A DNA stretch of 64,000 nt from Ligula intestinalis (Eukaryota > Platyhelminthes > Cestoda > Diphyllobothriidea > Diphyllobothriidae). Within the stretch, counting starts at the first letter, position 1, and every line of letters begins with the position of its first letter. Position numbers and translations under genes: made by a program. The stretch lies in assembly GCA_036362985.1 (NCBI GenBank), contig JAYGXS010000010.1, positions 5,416,736-5,480,735 of the forward strand, read 5' to 3'. A model generated the notes under the pieces. It worked only from the letters and a program-made list of their open reading frames with translations, had not been told where the DNA came from and made no database searches. Below, piece after piece: positions 34,380 through 46,079 of this stretch.

Positions 34380-35417
34380 CTATTCAAGGAACTTCTACAC
34401 ACCCTCTTCCTGGATTACTGTTAACGATGGAGCAAGACGGACACAACCAACTGGCCTTCCTCGGTTGACTAAAAAAAGTGTTCACAAAAGCAACCAACAC
34501 TATGCAAGTCCTGAACTTCAACAGCAATCATCCAATCGGTCACAAAATCGACTGCGTAGGAGCTCGTTACCGGCGCATTGAGACGCATTGCAGCAAAGTG
34601 GAATACCAAGTTACTGAATTACAATATATTCCACGGGTACTGGGAGCAAATGGTTGTCCACGCAATTTTGTCCTTCAATGCGTATGCAAACGAGAAAAGG
34701 AGCCACGTCCAAATTGTCCAAACGTTTGGCAAGCTCCTCCGTACGTGAAGAATATATCAGAAGCGGTCAGCCGTCTGCTCAACCCACTTGTAATTAGAGT
34801 TGCGCACAGGCCGAAAGCAGCTATCGTACCTAAAAACCCACAGCCAGGGCAGGAAACGGCTGGAGTCCTTTACCGGAACTCGTGCAGTTATTGACAAAAC
34901 AACTACGTCAGAGAAACCAGAAGATAACTCCGCACGCGAATGACCGAGCATACAGCGGCGGTGGGAAAGAAAGACGCCAGCTCCAACGTTGCAGCTCATT
35001 TGACGGGACCCGGCCATATTTTCAAGTTTAACGAGGCCAAAATCCTCGCAAGAGGTGATAACTGCGTGAGCTGCAGGCTGCTCGAGTCATAGTTTTCAGG
35101 CCTCCAGTCTATCAACAAGCTCATCGATTTGGCGTTCCCATTTTGCGCACTGAGGCATTGTCTGAGCGGGGCCCAGCAACAATTTTGACGACTGGGAACA
35201 TAACTGTCGCGCAAGGAAATCGTGGCAACTAATGAGTCGAACGCGAAGCGTCAAGAGATCATCGCACTCTAAGCGGTGGCTGCAGTAGTAGTGAATATAT
35301 TACGCACGCGGATGATCACTGCGATCTATCAATACCGTGCAATCTGTGAATGTTTCATCCCTATCTGCGCATAAATCAGGTTATCCTACCAATTCCTATG
35401 ATAAAGGATTCCCGAGG
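34380..35417 (+). pseudogene. Penelope-like element copy F (linker, GIY-YIG, 3' end of subfamily 3)
   Basis: Colinear with copy E: TKATNTMQVLNFNSNHPIGH, LQYIPRVLGANGCPRNFVLQC, VKNISEAVSRLLNPL, IRVAHRPKAA. A stop at 34892 and a second a few codons on interrupt the GIY-YIG module (NYVRETRR then LRTRMTEHTAAV, HLTGPGHIFKF, RLLES). The 3' UTR (about 35220-35417) ends inside the ribozyme-like hairpin: only CCTATGATAAAGGATTCCC and GAGG remain before sequence of the next PLE copy begins. Confidence 0.75.
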
Positions 35418-36330
35418 TGGAATACCTTTGACGGGTATTTGGGGAAATCGCTACCCGCGCAACATCGTCAACCGGTGCTAGCACAAACGAGATGGCCAAC
35501 AAAGGTGCATCGACCCAAAAATGTGGCGATTGATCCCGTACGTCAAAAAAGTCTCGGAAGCTGTCAGCCGCCTTCTCGCACCACTTGCAGTTGGAGTCGC
35601 ACACAGGCCGGAGGCAACCCTAAGGCGTCAGATCATAAAACCGAAAGACACACTGCCATGGCAAGAACCATCTGGGGTCGTCTACAGGATCTGGTGCAGA
35701 TTCGGGCGAAACAACTAGACCAGTGAAATGGGCAGAATTCTCAAGACGCGAATTGCGGAATATGCGGCAGCAGTGTGGCGAAATGATGTCAATCCTCAAG
35801 TTGCGGCTCATTTGACGAGACCCGGTCACACATTCAAAGTTGATCAGGCCAAAAGTCCCGCAAGACTTGAAAATCGGGTGAGTCGAGAATAACTAGAGTC
35901 ATGGTTTACCGGCCCCGAATCCATTAACAACTGCAACGATTTTCCCCATCCATATTCGGTAATAAGACTCAATTTGGACAAAGCAAGTCACCACTTGTGG
36001 TACGGACAGGCCAATGCATCATCTTACGCATACACCGGAAGGTCAGGTTGCCGAGCAATCATCAAGTCCGAGTCTATCACGCTTGATGAAAGTTCAACAG
36101 GTCAGAGCCCGCATGATGTTTAACAAACTATCCACGCGCAAGACGGCAATTAACGTTAATTGTCGCTGTATGTTTGCAGTAATGACTGTATCCTATAAAT
36201 ACTAAAAACGTATGTGCATGCATCACGCGTTTCTGCAACCGTTCTCTGCTGAATCCGCGATGAATGTCGAAACGTCAGGTGAATAGTAGTATTGTCCCTG
36301 ATATCGAGACGTCTCCTTCTCAAGTACTTC
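35413..36330 (+). pseudogene. Penelope-like element copy G (linker, GIY-YIG, 3' end of subfamily 2)
   Basis: Starts in the linker (GAGGTGGAATACC..., EVEYL-like) and then VKKVSEAVSRLLAPLAVGVAHRPEAT, QIIKPKDTLP and VVYRIWCRFG. The GIY-YIG region carries frameshifts around 35705, after which KTRIAEYAAAV and HLTRPGHTFK are still visible. The 3' UTR has a hammerhead-like motif at 36241-36281, GAATAG where others have AATAAA, and an end near 36330. It forms the last unit of a three-copy head-to-tail series. Confidence 0.75.
36241..36281 (+). ncRNA. degraded hammerhead-like motif, PLE subfamily 2
   Basis: Compared with 8078-8121 three bases of the core are missing, so the core reads CTGCTGA. GAAA (36269-36272), CGT, C36276 and the stem I strand AGGTG (36277-36281) are kept. 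Probably inactive. Confidence 0.5.
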
Positions 36331-36584
36331 CTGGGCCACGCACTCTCGCTTTTATAGGCAATACATCCTTAGCCTCAGTGATATGAAGAAACAAATTCAG
36401 CTGACGTCTGGCACTACTATCGCACCCTTCACAGGGGCATTCTGGGACACGATAATCCACGCCATGAAGACAACGTTCATGTACCTGCAAGTCCACCAAG
36501 AGACCGGTGGATTATTTGCAGAAAGGTATTTGCTATTAGAATACTAAGCTAAAAAGACATGGACGCTTTAGTTGACGCGCAAAA

Positions 36585-36712
36585 GACAAGCAGATATGCA
36601 AGCAGAACTAGTGACAGTGAAGTATTATTTGCTATCCTGTTCTGCCTTATCATCCTAACACGTAACTGAGGGACATAACCAGCGTTGACACAGGAACACA
36701 TAAGGTTATAAC
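36585..36712 (+). repeat. dispersed repeat, second copy at 58266-58400
   Basis: AGCAGAA(C/A)TAGTGACAGT, TGCTATCCTGTT and CCAG(C/T)GTTGAC(A/G)CAGGAACA occur in the same order in both places. Could be an LTR end; class unknown. Confidence 0.65.
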
Positions 36713-36729
36713 AATAATGAACTAGCACT

Positions 36730-38930
36730 CAGTGCAATCCTAGTATGGGTCTCAGATCAGCACATGAAAGCCTCATCCTTCTATAATACATAGTATACGG
36801 TGTTCGCAATACAGAGAAAAAAAGACCAATCATTTAAGTCGAAACTAAAGAAAAATATGTTTGAGCCGTCATCTTTATCAACAAACAAGTGCGTCAGAAT
36901 TAAACTGCGCAGTTATGCTAATATTGGTATATAACTTAATTAAAGCATAATTACCTGTAAATAAAAACAACTCACTATAAAAATTAAACTAAAGTAAGCT
37001 AAGTTCACTTCACTCAAAATTTTCAAGAACTAAAAGAAAGAGTATAAAACAAAATCATTAAGAGAAAACTAGACTGATAACGGACCTTAACTATACATAA
37101 CTGAAATAAAATTAAATAAAACAAACAAATTTTAAGTTATTGGGCATGTTATTTGAATGCGTTCTCGGCTGTCAGAAAAATATTGTAATCTAGCTCCAGA
37201 AGGGAAAGTTGGACCTCAGGTAAGTTGAAATATATGATATCCTAACCACGAATGCTTTTTAACGAATATCAAGAAACTCAATAAACTACAAATTAAAAAT
37301 AAGTAAACTGTGTCTAAAATTTTCAGGCCCAATACAAAATTATAAGCTAAAAAGAAGGTATATTTCAGTGTAAATTTATAGCGCACTATTTTGTTGCGAA
37401 ACATAAGATAATTTTCAGAATTTATGGGTCCCAAACTAGGATTCCACGCGGGCCTACACTGCCATAGTCTGACAAGTTCGCGCATACAGTAAAACCAAAC
37501 TCATCAGTCCATTGCTTGCGTCACAATGTCCCGTCACACCCAGCGCCACACCCATCGTCACAGCTGAAGGCACTCCGCCCAGGTGCACTCATCAGTTGTC
37601 CTGATAGGATGCCCGTTTAACCATCAAAAGAGGAAGACCACGGGGACATAGAGGATAGCGCAGATGGGTTAGGTTGGCTCGTAAAACCCTTATTGATGCG
37701 ATCTTTCTTTGGAGGCGAGGAAAGGTGAGGAACCAGATGTAAGGAATAGTGTTTTCTGTAAAGTTATTCACGATCAGAGGTTTGATGAAGTTGATGCTCG
37801 GATGGGTTCATACCACAGTGCGACGGGTTCGGTTTCTGAAGCGGCGAGCATTAGCACGGGAACCTTGTATGAGTTACTCACAGGGAGGTGATATGCCAGA
37901 TCATCTTGGGGTCGGTCTGCAAGTGTGCATGGGCTAGCAGCGGGGAGTAACAATGTGTTTGGCGTCGCAGTCTAAAATGGATGACTTCACATGACTTCTT
38001 TCCACACCAGAAGTTGAGTGAAAAATCGAGTCCGAGTGGAGGACGAATAGTGACATTCAGTGAATGAGCGGCGTAAAAATGGCAGGCTTCCAAACAGCGT
38101 GGGTGGCTGTGGCTAGCATGAAGATGTGGCTGAAGAATGCCGCTGGTTGAGTTGTATGTCGACGGCAACTTGATATGCTGTGTCGGTAATGGTTAAGTTA
38201 AGGGAGAAGAGATACTGTTGACAGAAGAAGTGAGGCCAGTTGTTGTGAAAATGGCCTGGGTGCTGGTATTCATGCAGGGACTGCTCTCTTGGATTGAAAA
38301 GGAACCATGCCCTGGGCTAAATAGACTAGGATGGGTTGACGTAGATAGAGCGCAGCCACATCTGGGAACTGTGAGTTCAGCTAACATCGGGGTCACCAAT
38401 ATCGCAGTATCAGTATCAGTATATTGAGGGATATGCAGGAAAAATTTCCTTGAGTGCCCTATTTGTACATATATGCAGTGGTAGCAGAAAATTTGTTTCT
38501 CAGACTGTTGGCGAGGCAAGTTGTCCTGTGTCATAGTGAAAAAAACTCCCTAGGGATTTTTAGGCGAAAAACTGTCGCCCTTGTGGGGGTAATGCGTGGG
38601 ATTTAGGCGAAAAAAGGGGGTTCCAACGGGGGGCATTGCAAAGGTTCCCAGGATGATCACAATGTGGAACCCGTGTCCTGATTCCTCCTTGCTGATTGCA
38701 GAGTCCACCAACGGAATTGGAAAAACAGAGGCATCCGTCCAGATCTTCGACAGTCCACTTTGGGTCGAACCGAGGATGAATGTTTAGGCCGTCAGGTCAT
38801 GCTGATAAGATCGCTAGTGGGGTAATCACGGTACGCATATAGCCAAGTGCGGTAGACCGCGGAGACCTTCGCATAAGGCTATGCGTGGGAGGGCGTTATA
38901 AATAGTAAACGTGAAGGATATAAAAACTAA
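36730..38930. other. no recognisable feature
   Basis: AT-rich to 37400, then mixed composition with short frames on both strands. None shows a domain I recognise. Confidence 0.4.
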
Positions 38931-38939
38931 TACTGCTAA

Positions 38940-39535
38940 AAAATTGAAAGTAGTATTATTATTGTAAATTGTCAGTTCCGATTCATCGTGCCCTGCTATA
39001 TTGATCCAGTTTTCGCTTAAAACCCTCTAGCGATTCCGACATAACAACGTCCTGAGGAAGCGCATTCCACGCTCCAACCACCCTTTTTGCAAAGAAGTGT
39101 TTCCGAGCGTCCAGCCTGGCCCCTGTCACCTTTAATTTGAGGGGATGACCCCTCAGATTCGTGGTCGTTGCTAATTCGAAAAAATCCCCTGATATAGGAC
39201 AGCAGTCTTGGAGACATAATACGCGGAATGCTAGTATCAGGTCCCCCCGAAGCTGTCTGTAGCGCAAAGGGAAGAGGTTGAGATTCGACAGCCGTGTTTC
39301 ATAAGGCTGCGAGCCCTGCCCCATAACAAGTTTGGTTGCGCGCCGTTGTACCTTTTCCAGGATGTTGATGTCTTTCGTGGCCCAGGGTCTCCAAGCTTGG
39401 ATAGCGGATTCTAAGTGCAGTCGTACGAAGTTTCCGAAGACTTTTGTGAAGCACTTTTCATTGAAGGTAGAAAAACCTCGTCTGACGAGGTATAGGTACG
39501 AAATCGCGGACTTGACAGTGTTTTAAGTTAATAAG
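38940..39535 (-). pseudogene. 3' fragment of a second CR1/L2-like LINE (RT C-terminal region)
   Basis: From about 39535 the minus strand reads RRGFSTFNEKCFTKVFG, LESAIQAWRPWATKDINILEK, RRATKLV, then NLFPLRYRQLRGDLILAFRVL and FAKRVVGAWNALPQDVVMSES, ending at 38983. It aligns over its length with the tail of the LINE at 17851-18500 and has no stop in this stretch. The RT catalytic box is missing because the copy is 5' truncated. An ATT-rich tail (38953-38966) marks the 3' end. Sequence differs enough to be a separate subfamily. Confidence 0.8.
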
Positions 39536-39539
39536 TAAA

Positions 39540-39975
39540 ACCATTACTGCTGCGATCTTCAGGTGAGGTTTCGTAGGGAAGGAAAAAAAGCGAGACGACA
39601 GTTGAGAACAATAGTGGTGGAGAGGAGGTTGGAGAAAGTGGACAGTCGGGCGGCGCTTTTCGAATTGTATTAGCGTGGTAGTTAACATCGCGATTTCCTC
39701 TGTGAGTGAGCCTTGAAGATGATTTGCCACTCCTGGGTAGAAGTGAAATCGTACTTGCTAGCAGCCGCGAGAGGGAACCGACTGCAAGGGGTGAGGTCAC
39801 TTCAATAACCCCTTACCATGCAAAGTGGGTGGCAGTCTAGCCGCTTTCCGAAAACCCATTGTTAGTAGGCCTTGACGCCACTTGCGAGATTCCCTAGCAA
39901 TATTCGTCATAGCCCAGAAGAGCGTGACATCTTAGAGGTTCAGGCGGCCATCTGCGCGTAGAGGTTTGATCTCCT
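39540..39975. other. no recognisable feature
   Basis: Short frames on the minus strand only. No domain seen. Confidence 0.4.
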
Positions 39976-40740
39976 ATGTTTTTAAATATAATCAGCCATG
40001 CGGGTTTTGAAACTACGACTTTACAGAAAAAAGGAGATGAGACTAGTGAAATAAGAGTTTTATACGTCAGAGAAACCGGAAGATTACTGCGGACGCGAAT
40101 GGCCGAGGATGCAGCGTTGGTGAGGAAGAAAGACGCCAACGTTCAGGTGGCAGCCCACTCGACGGGATCTGGTCATAGTTTCAAGTTTAACGAGGCTGTT
40201 ATCCTCCCAAGATGTGACAACCGCGTGAGCCACGAGCTGTTCGAGTCATGGTTGTCAGGCCCCCAGTCCATCAACAAGCGCAACGACTTGGCTTTTCTCT
40301 ACTATGTACAAAGACATTGCCTAAGCAAAAGAATCGGTCACGTGATAAAGGTCAGGCGTAATAACAGTTCTGATGACAGAAGAAGAAAACTCGATTGCTG
40401 GGACAATATGTTTATTTGAATGACGTTCTGATGACAGTGAGATTAATTGTCACGCAATTACCAAGCCCGCATCTGACACAGACAAGGAAGTCACGGCTAT
40501 TACTTAGTCAAACACAAATTGTCAAGCCACCACCGCACCAATTAATAACAAATGCTGGCTACAAGAGTGAATAATTGCAATATGCACGCAGATGACCGCT
40601 AAAAACTATAAATTCCATGCAATCTGTGCATGCTCCAACCCTATCTGCGCATGACTCAGAATATTTTACCATCACCTATGATACAGGATTCCCGAGGGAA
40701 TCCATAAAGTCAGGAAAATAAACCTCGCGTTCTAGTGCTC
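39976..40740 (+). pseudogene. Penelope-like element copy H (GIY-YIG domain and 3' end)
   Basis: The frame 39976-40419 has an open GIY-YIG module: IRVLYVRETGRLLRTRMAEDAALV, AAHSTGSGHSFKFNEAVIL, VSHELFESWLSGPQSINKRNDL, followed by a tail with SKRIGHV. The final IGHVIKVRR resembles the tail coded on the minus strand at 45250-45640. The first 25 codons do not match the family and mark the 5' truncation point. The G of YVGET is R here, as in copy F, so activity is doubtful. The 3' UTR runs to a hammerhead-like hairpin and AATAAA near 40717. Confidence 0.8.
40674..40714 (+). ncRNA. hammerhead-like motif, PLE subfamily 3 (altered core)
   Basis: CCTATGATACA precedes a perfect 7-bp stem II, GGATTCC (40686-40692) and GGAATCC (40697-40703), with loop CGAG. 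The GAAAC box is changed to ATAAAG and GTC-AGG follows. The core box is ATGATA-like, not CUGANGA. Confidence 0.5.
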
Positions 40741-40910
40741 GCAACTCCTTCGTATGAACTGCTTCCTGGAACTCGCACATTCATCTCTATTGGCTATCAA
40801 TTAACACTCAAACTGTGACTTAGAACCTCTTCAAATGCAGAATAACTCCATTCTACGCAGATCCTTCAGTAGCAAGTGTCAATAACTCCCGATCAAAACC
40901 GGCAAGATAA

Positions 40911-41110
40911 GGTGTTCATGGCTCAGTGGTTACAGATTCCGATCACAAGTTTGTCGAGTTCGAGTCACAGATGGAACACCACTAGGCGTTACGTATGACT
41001 GATTGATGATGGCTAATTAGCCAGAAGTACCTATTCTAGCCGCCTCTGTTTTTGCCGGCAATGATCTCTGCCAGGTCCCAAAGAAAAAAGACCCAACGTG
41101 GAGTGGAACG
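40911..41110 (+). repeat. tRNA-derived SINE-like copy 3 with perfect acceptor stem
   Basis: GGTGTTC (40911-40917) pairs fully with GAACACC (40974-40980). Between them are an A box TGGCTCAGTGGTTA (40919-40932) and a B-box-like GAGTTCGAGTC (40956-40966). The T arm is three bases too long for a normal tRNA. The body (TACGTATGACTGATTGAT, then GACCCAACGTGG near 41090) resembles copies 1 and 2. Confidence 0.6.
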
Positions 41111-41114
41111 AGAG

Positions 41115-42340
41115 AGTTCCGTTAGCGATTGATGAACATTCATCACCCAGCCAGACTGATAGTCAGACAACATTGAATTCCAGGTCCTGAAAAAGGTGTT
41201 ATGCCATCACTCTCGTGAGCTCTTATACACCCCTAAGGCTTGTGGATTTAGTGATAGGTTCGTGCGTTTAGTCCATTGCGAGTTGCCTTGACTTTCTTTG
41301 GAATCCAAGCAAATTTGGTGTGTAAACGAAGGAAGATTTTTTGCTAGCAAGCCGGTTGGCAATTTAATGGGTAAGTAACGAATATACTCCTCTAAGTTCA
41401 GTAATTTTTTTCCATCCATTGTGAGGTTTTATTGGTTACAGTGGCCACTGTGAATTTGTGTAGCATTCTTTGCCTTCAATTTTTTCAATTGTTTTTCAAT
41501 GGGGTTTACCCCCCAGATGACGTTTGAGAGGATTACTCTCAGTCGCCTATCTAATACGATGAGCAGGAACTCTGTGACGATTGCGAACACGGCGTTGTCT
41601 CATTGGCTTTAAAAAACAACTTCTCAGTGCTAATTCGAAGCGGAGGCGTCCATTCATGAGGCTAAAAGCGTAGACTGCAACTTGATATGATTATTTCTGT
41701 TATACTACTGACTGCGTGACGGCGGCTTGTGAGTCGAAAATTGTTATTCTACAATTATTGATGGGCATCAGGGCAAATATGCTTATCAAAGTTCAGTCTA
41801 AATCCATATATACCCCTGCGTATATTGATGTAATCCGAGTTAGAAATAAAGTTCTAAGGGAATTTAAAGGCTGAAACTTCAAAATTGGAGCGTCAACGAG
41901 AAAGAAACAGGGAATCCTAGGGGACGAACTGATGAGCCAGGACCCTTGCAGCTTTCTCATGCAGCGGCAGAATACCATGCATGTACTGCTAGTACGGTCA
42001 GTAATTATGAAGGTTCCTCATTGGCTGTACTTCTCTCGATCAGCTCACAGGCGAATGATTGAATTCTATATTCTGAATGGTCGAGAATATGCTAGGCCCA
42101 GCTAACTGGATAGAAGAAGGTAAGAGGTTCTCTGGGACCAGGACTGTATTTGTCCGACTTTTCGAACCCTCCCATGAGCTCATTGTCAAGGAATGAAAAA
42201 CGTACAGCTCACAGTGTAAATAAGTCGGTTCTGCCGGGATTGACCTCTGCCCTTGACCTGTGCCCTCGATCTGCTCGGGAAACTTGAGGTAGGCATCTGA
42301 AAGCTCGATATGTCTGTAACTTGTGCCCACGCGTTACTGC
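41115..42340. other. no recognisable feature
   Basis: No domain or repeat recognised; short frames only. Confidence 0.4.
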
Positions 42341-42349
42341 CATGCTTCC

Positions 42350-43235
42350 TGCAGCAGGCCTGAAGCTCGATCGTCCGAACGGCTCAGTATTCGCACGTGT
42401 TCGAAGTCGAAGTTGAGCCCCGGCGTGGATGCCTAGGCGGCCACCTGGGAAAGCTTGTCATCCCCTTGCACGGCGAGAACCCGTTTGCCGGTTTCATCAA
42501 TATAATTGCTTCACCACAAAGACATTCAATACGGTAAATGACACCGGACTTTTGGTTAACGGGTACTGGGTTCTTGGGCCGCATAAATTGCCTGCGGATT
42601 GTTGCTTCTGGTCTGTGAGCAACGCCAATCCCAAATTCGCTGACCAGCCGAACGAATTCTTCAGAGACACCAACAATATAGGGTATTGCTCGCCAGCGTG
42701 TCGGTTCTGGCAGGCCCGTTGGTTTCCTTCGTTTGGCTCCTCGCCTGCATTTTTCGACGAATGCGTCAAGATAGCCATTCATTGTGAAAAGTTTCCGCAG
42801 ATACTGGACATCTGCTACTTCGTGGCTCGTTCACTTCAGTAGGTTTATACACGGCGATATAGCGTTTGCACGCAGCTACGTTTGTGCGAGACGGGATGTT
42901 TGCTGTTTGCAGGTATTTGTCGCCTTGATGTTACCTGTTGTTTTGACTTCCGCACCGTCTTTTCTGCACAGCAGCACGTCGAGGAATGACAAATGGCAGT
43001 CTTTTTCTTCCTCCATCGTGAACTGACTGTTGGAGAAGATCGAGTTTAGATTTTCTGTGAAATCTCCAATCTTGTCTCGATGAATGATGGCAAAAGCGTC
43101 ATCAACATACCGAATCCACAATCGTGATCAAAAGTGTTTGGAAGTCAGTGCCTCTAGTCGTTGTAGTACTGCTTCGGCAAGCAACTCAGATAATGCCAAC
43201 TCCATTGGTGTACCTTCCACTTGTTCATGCACCGT
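42350..43235 (-). pseudogene. Penelope-like element copy I (RT catalytic region to GIY-YIG)
   Basis: On the minus strand from about 43235 the sequence reads GTPMELALSELLAEAVLQRLEAL (RT motif usually MGSPLSGLIAE), then LWIRYVDDAFAII with the catalytic YVDD, and FSNSQFTMEEEKDCHLSFLDVLL. After a break the linker (VQYLRKLFTMNGYLDAF, VSEEFVRLVSEFGIGVAHRPEAT, MRPKNPVP) leads to VIYRIEC, a degraded GIY-YIG region and an ending near 42384. Several stops and frame changes. It is one of only two PLE copies here that keep the RT catalytic-box region, and the only one with YVDD intact. Confidence 0.85.
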
Positions 43236-43539
43236 TCCATTAAAGGTAAAAAAAGGTGCTCAAAGAGCGTTTCAGGAATCCAATGAGATAACTTATTTTA
43301 AGTTGTGTAAATTGGTCGTATGATGGGCTGCTTACCTATCCTATGTGGCTGCCCACCTCGCCAAAACTAACCGTGAGGTCGGGTTAGCAATTCTTGAGAT
43401 AATTCCTTGTGCGACGAACATGACAACCCAGTTGATGCCTTGGACTCGGATGAGAACTTCGGCAAGCTTAATATAAACGCGGTATACTCGCAGGACCAAC
43501 CGCAATGCCTCAACACTCCGATGGCAGGATAAGAGTCGA

Positions 43540-44410
43540 GAAGGGCAAGGGATGCAGGCGGCTGGCGCGACCTACACTCCAATAAGCGTACCAACAGCAA
43601 ATGTTGCTAAGTAGACCATAAAGGCCACATTAATAAGGAGACATTGCAGCATGACCTTAAGCTTGCCAGTCAGCCACTTTGCACAACAAGGCACAGAGTG
43701 CACTGTCTGCAGTCACCAAGTTGTCCCGTCAGTTGGCAAGCCTTAAAGCCACGGCTTTAAGCCTTACCCGATAGCTTCAAGCGCGTCAGACTGAGTATAG
43801 TGAGGAATGAAATATGCGTAGGATTCACCTCATTCTCTCCCAAATCACCAGAAAAAAGTCACCATTTTGAAGCTAATACCTGACAGTTACCCCGTATTTT
43901 TTGACGATAGGCAGCCACATGCTCCAACAAACCACAGGAAACGCTGAAGCAAGCCGAAGCAGACACTGAGTCAAGCTAGGCAAGCCGCTCGAAGGGAATC
44001 CACCCACTCGCTCGACGCTCCCACCTACGTTACTGGTGTAACGACAAAGTCTATAAGACCGGGAATGCGGGAGTGTGTATATGGCTGGCGCGATAGCCAC
44101 TTAACACGCGCTCGCTTTACCCTGCCAGCTAGCTAGGTAAGGTCTCACCTGCGCGGGAGAGCCATAAAAGCCACATTAAGAAGGAGACATTGCAGCCTGA
44201 CTCTCAGTCCTCCATCTCCTCACATACACATACACACACAAACACACACGTACTAGAGGAGCATCAACGAAATTGGCCAAATTTTTCACGGCAGTTCGCA
44301 AATCCTTCAAGCCACGACCTTCAGTGCACCGTGATAAATTAAGACGCATGCATATTTTTTGTTATGAGGAGAGAAGCGCGACGATGGTCGACCGCACTCT
44401 CTCCCTCACT
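43540..44410. repeat. dispersed repeat, two tandem copies
   Basis: Two diverged copies (43540-43860 and 43905-44410) of the repeat at 6690-7255 lie in direct order. The second is longer. Shared marks are GGCTGGCGCGA, AGGCCACATTAA / AAGCCACATTAAG, GGAGACATTGCAGC and AGCCACG(G/A)C(T/C)TT. A CA-rich run lies at 44223-44250. Confidence 0.8.
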
Positions 44411-44414
44411 GCCT

Positions 44415-45240
44415 AACTGTTCGGACACCCGAAGCTGATAAACAATGCCCTACGCAGTCACATCTAAACCCGTGGCATTCATCGCGGGTTGACTAATGCC
44501 CGTATAGAACTGCATTTTATTCCGCTGTTAGTATCGTTTCTGGCAATAGACTCTCACAGGTTTGCTAAAACTCATTAAAACTCATGGTGCTTAATCCTAA
44601 GCATTCTTGTTTTTACTTCATGCCTGGTCAGTGCATTAAATAAACACGCTGTTAGGTAAATCTTTTTTTAATAATACATGTACTGACCGCAGATATTGAA
44701 TATTACTGGCAGAATAGTTTTTTCAGGTACATGCAGGTCTGTGCTTGGTAGTACTGTTGTGAGGGTTTCGAATGCTGACGAACACAATTCCGCATGTAAT
44801 CCACTCGACATGAAAATGGAAAATGTAAAAAGCCGTAACCAATACAGATTTTAAACTGATTTCAGCTTTCCCCTACCAGCACCAGCTCCAGATTCTCCCG
44901 TCCAAATTCCTGAGGAATATGGAGGAATCTTGAGGTTAGGGCAACGGTCTCGACGCTGCTCCTGTCGCTGGAAAAGTATTTGCATTTTTTCATTTGAACC
45001 CCTTCCAATTTCGGCAAAGTACATAGGACAAGGCGCACATTAATGGCTAGGGATAATGTATGAATATAAAAGTGAAATGTAAATAAGTTTGCTTTTCGTC
45101 CTGAGTCCCAGTACATAGGTCTAAGTGTACAGTTTACTTTATTCACTTGGGGTGTTAGCAAACAAAGAGTCCAGAAACAAATTTATCTGCTATCAATGTA
45201 AAATGTGCGTTGTAAGTTTCCAAACATAACCAAACAAATA
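44415..45240. other. no recognisable feature
   Basis: Short frames; the minus-strand 99-codon frame at 44862-45161 shows no domain I know. Confidence 0.4.
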
Positions 45241-45244
45241 CCAG

Positions 45245-45640
45245 AAGAAGATGAAGGAGCGATCACTGGAACAAGAGTTTTGTTTTTTCTGACGTTTCGG
45301 ATTCCGTCGGGAATCCTTAATCATAGGTGATGTTAGCATAGTGATTGTCATGCGCAGATAGGGTTTGAAAATGCAAAGGTTGTCCGGTATTAAAAGTTCA
45401 TTTTGGTCATCCGTGCGATAACTGCTTACCGCTTGGGTGTTACTTGATGTGGTACTAGCCTTACACTTCACGTTTGACTCACTAATTGCCACAATTGCCT
45501 TGTCAGCGTCGGATGAGGGCGGGATAATAGCGTGAAAATTATGCCCACTCTCGTCAGAGTTGTTGCTGTGCTCAACCCTTTTCACGTGACTGATTCTCTT
45601 GCTCAAGAGCGTGAGATGTGAGAAGGCCAAAAAGCACAGA
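45245..45640 (-). mobile_element. Penelope-like element fragment J, C-terminal tail and 3' end
   Basis: The minus-strand frame from 45630 starts SHLTLLSKRISHVKRVEHSNNSDE, which matches the tail of copy H (LSKRIGHVIKVRRNNSSD), and runs through the 3' UTR into the hammerhead-like hairpin. The similarity to copy H's 3' UTR includes CTATCTGCGCATGAC. Only the extreme 3' part is present. Confidence 0.7.
45288..45328 (-). ncRNA. hammerhead-like motif, PLE subfamily 3 (altered core)
   Basis: On the minus strand ACCT, ATGATTA, A, then stem II GGATTCC with GGAATCC around CGAC, GAAA, CGT, C and AG. All parts except the CUGANGA box are in place; that box reads ATGATTA exactly as in 56355-56397. Confidence 0.55.
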
Positions 45641-46079
45641 AGAAGTAGATAACTAATCCCGCAATAGTTCTAAGTGACATTAAGCTCACCACGGAAGCTA
45701 AGGAAAACAAGTAGGAGGTAAGACAAACCATTACTTACTATGGAGGTAAAATATAAATGTACATTTAGAAAGAAAAAGTAAGGTGATCCCTAAGGACGCA
45801 TGTTTATCCATTAAATGTTTCACACTCAAACTTGAGCCCATAATCGAAGGGAGACGACAGGCTAAATAGATGAACTAAATAGGGACTTACTGGCCGTTCC
45901 TAGTAGGTCTGTTATCCTCATGTCTCATTTGCCCCCTCCCACCACTCGTGCGCATGTGCAACATTGCGGCCTCGTACGGCCCGCGTAGGTCAATTCTGCG
46001 GTTTAATGAGTTTGCGCCTGATTGCCAGTTTTTTGTTGGCTCTACCCAGTAATTTGATACCAGAAGAGTGGAAACTTCA

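Noticed and set aside
42429..42842. 137-codon plus-strand frame as a gene
   Set aside because: Antisense shadow of the PLE copy coded on the minus strand.
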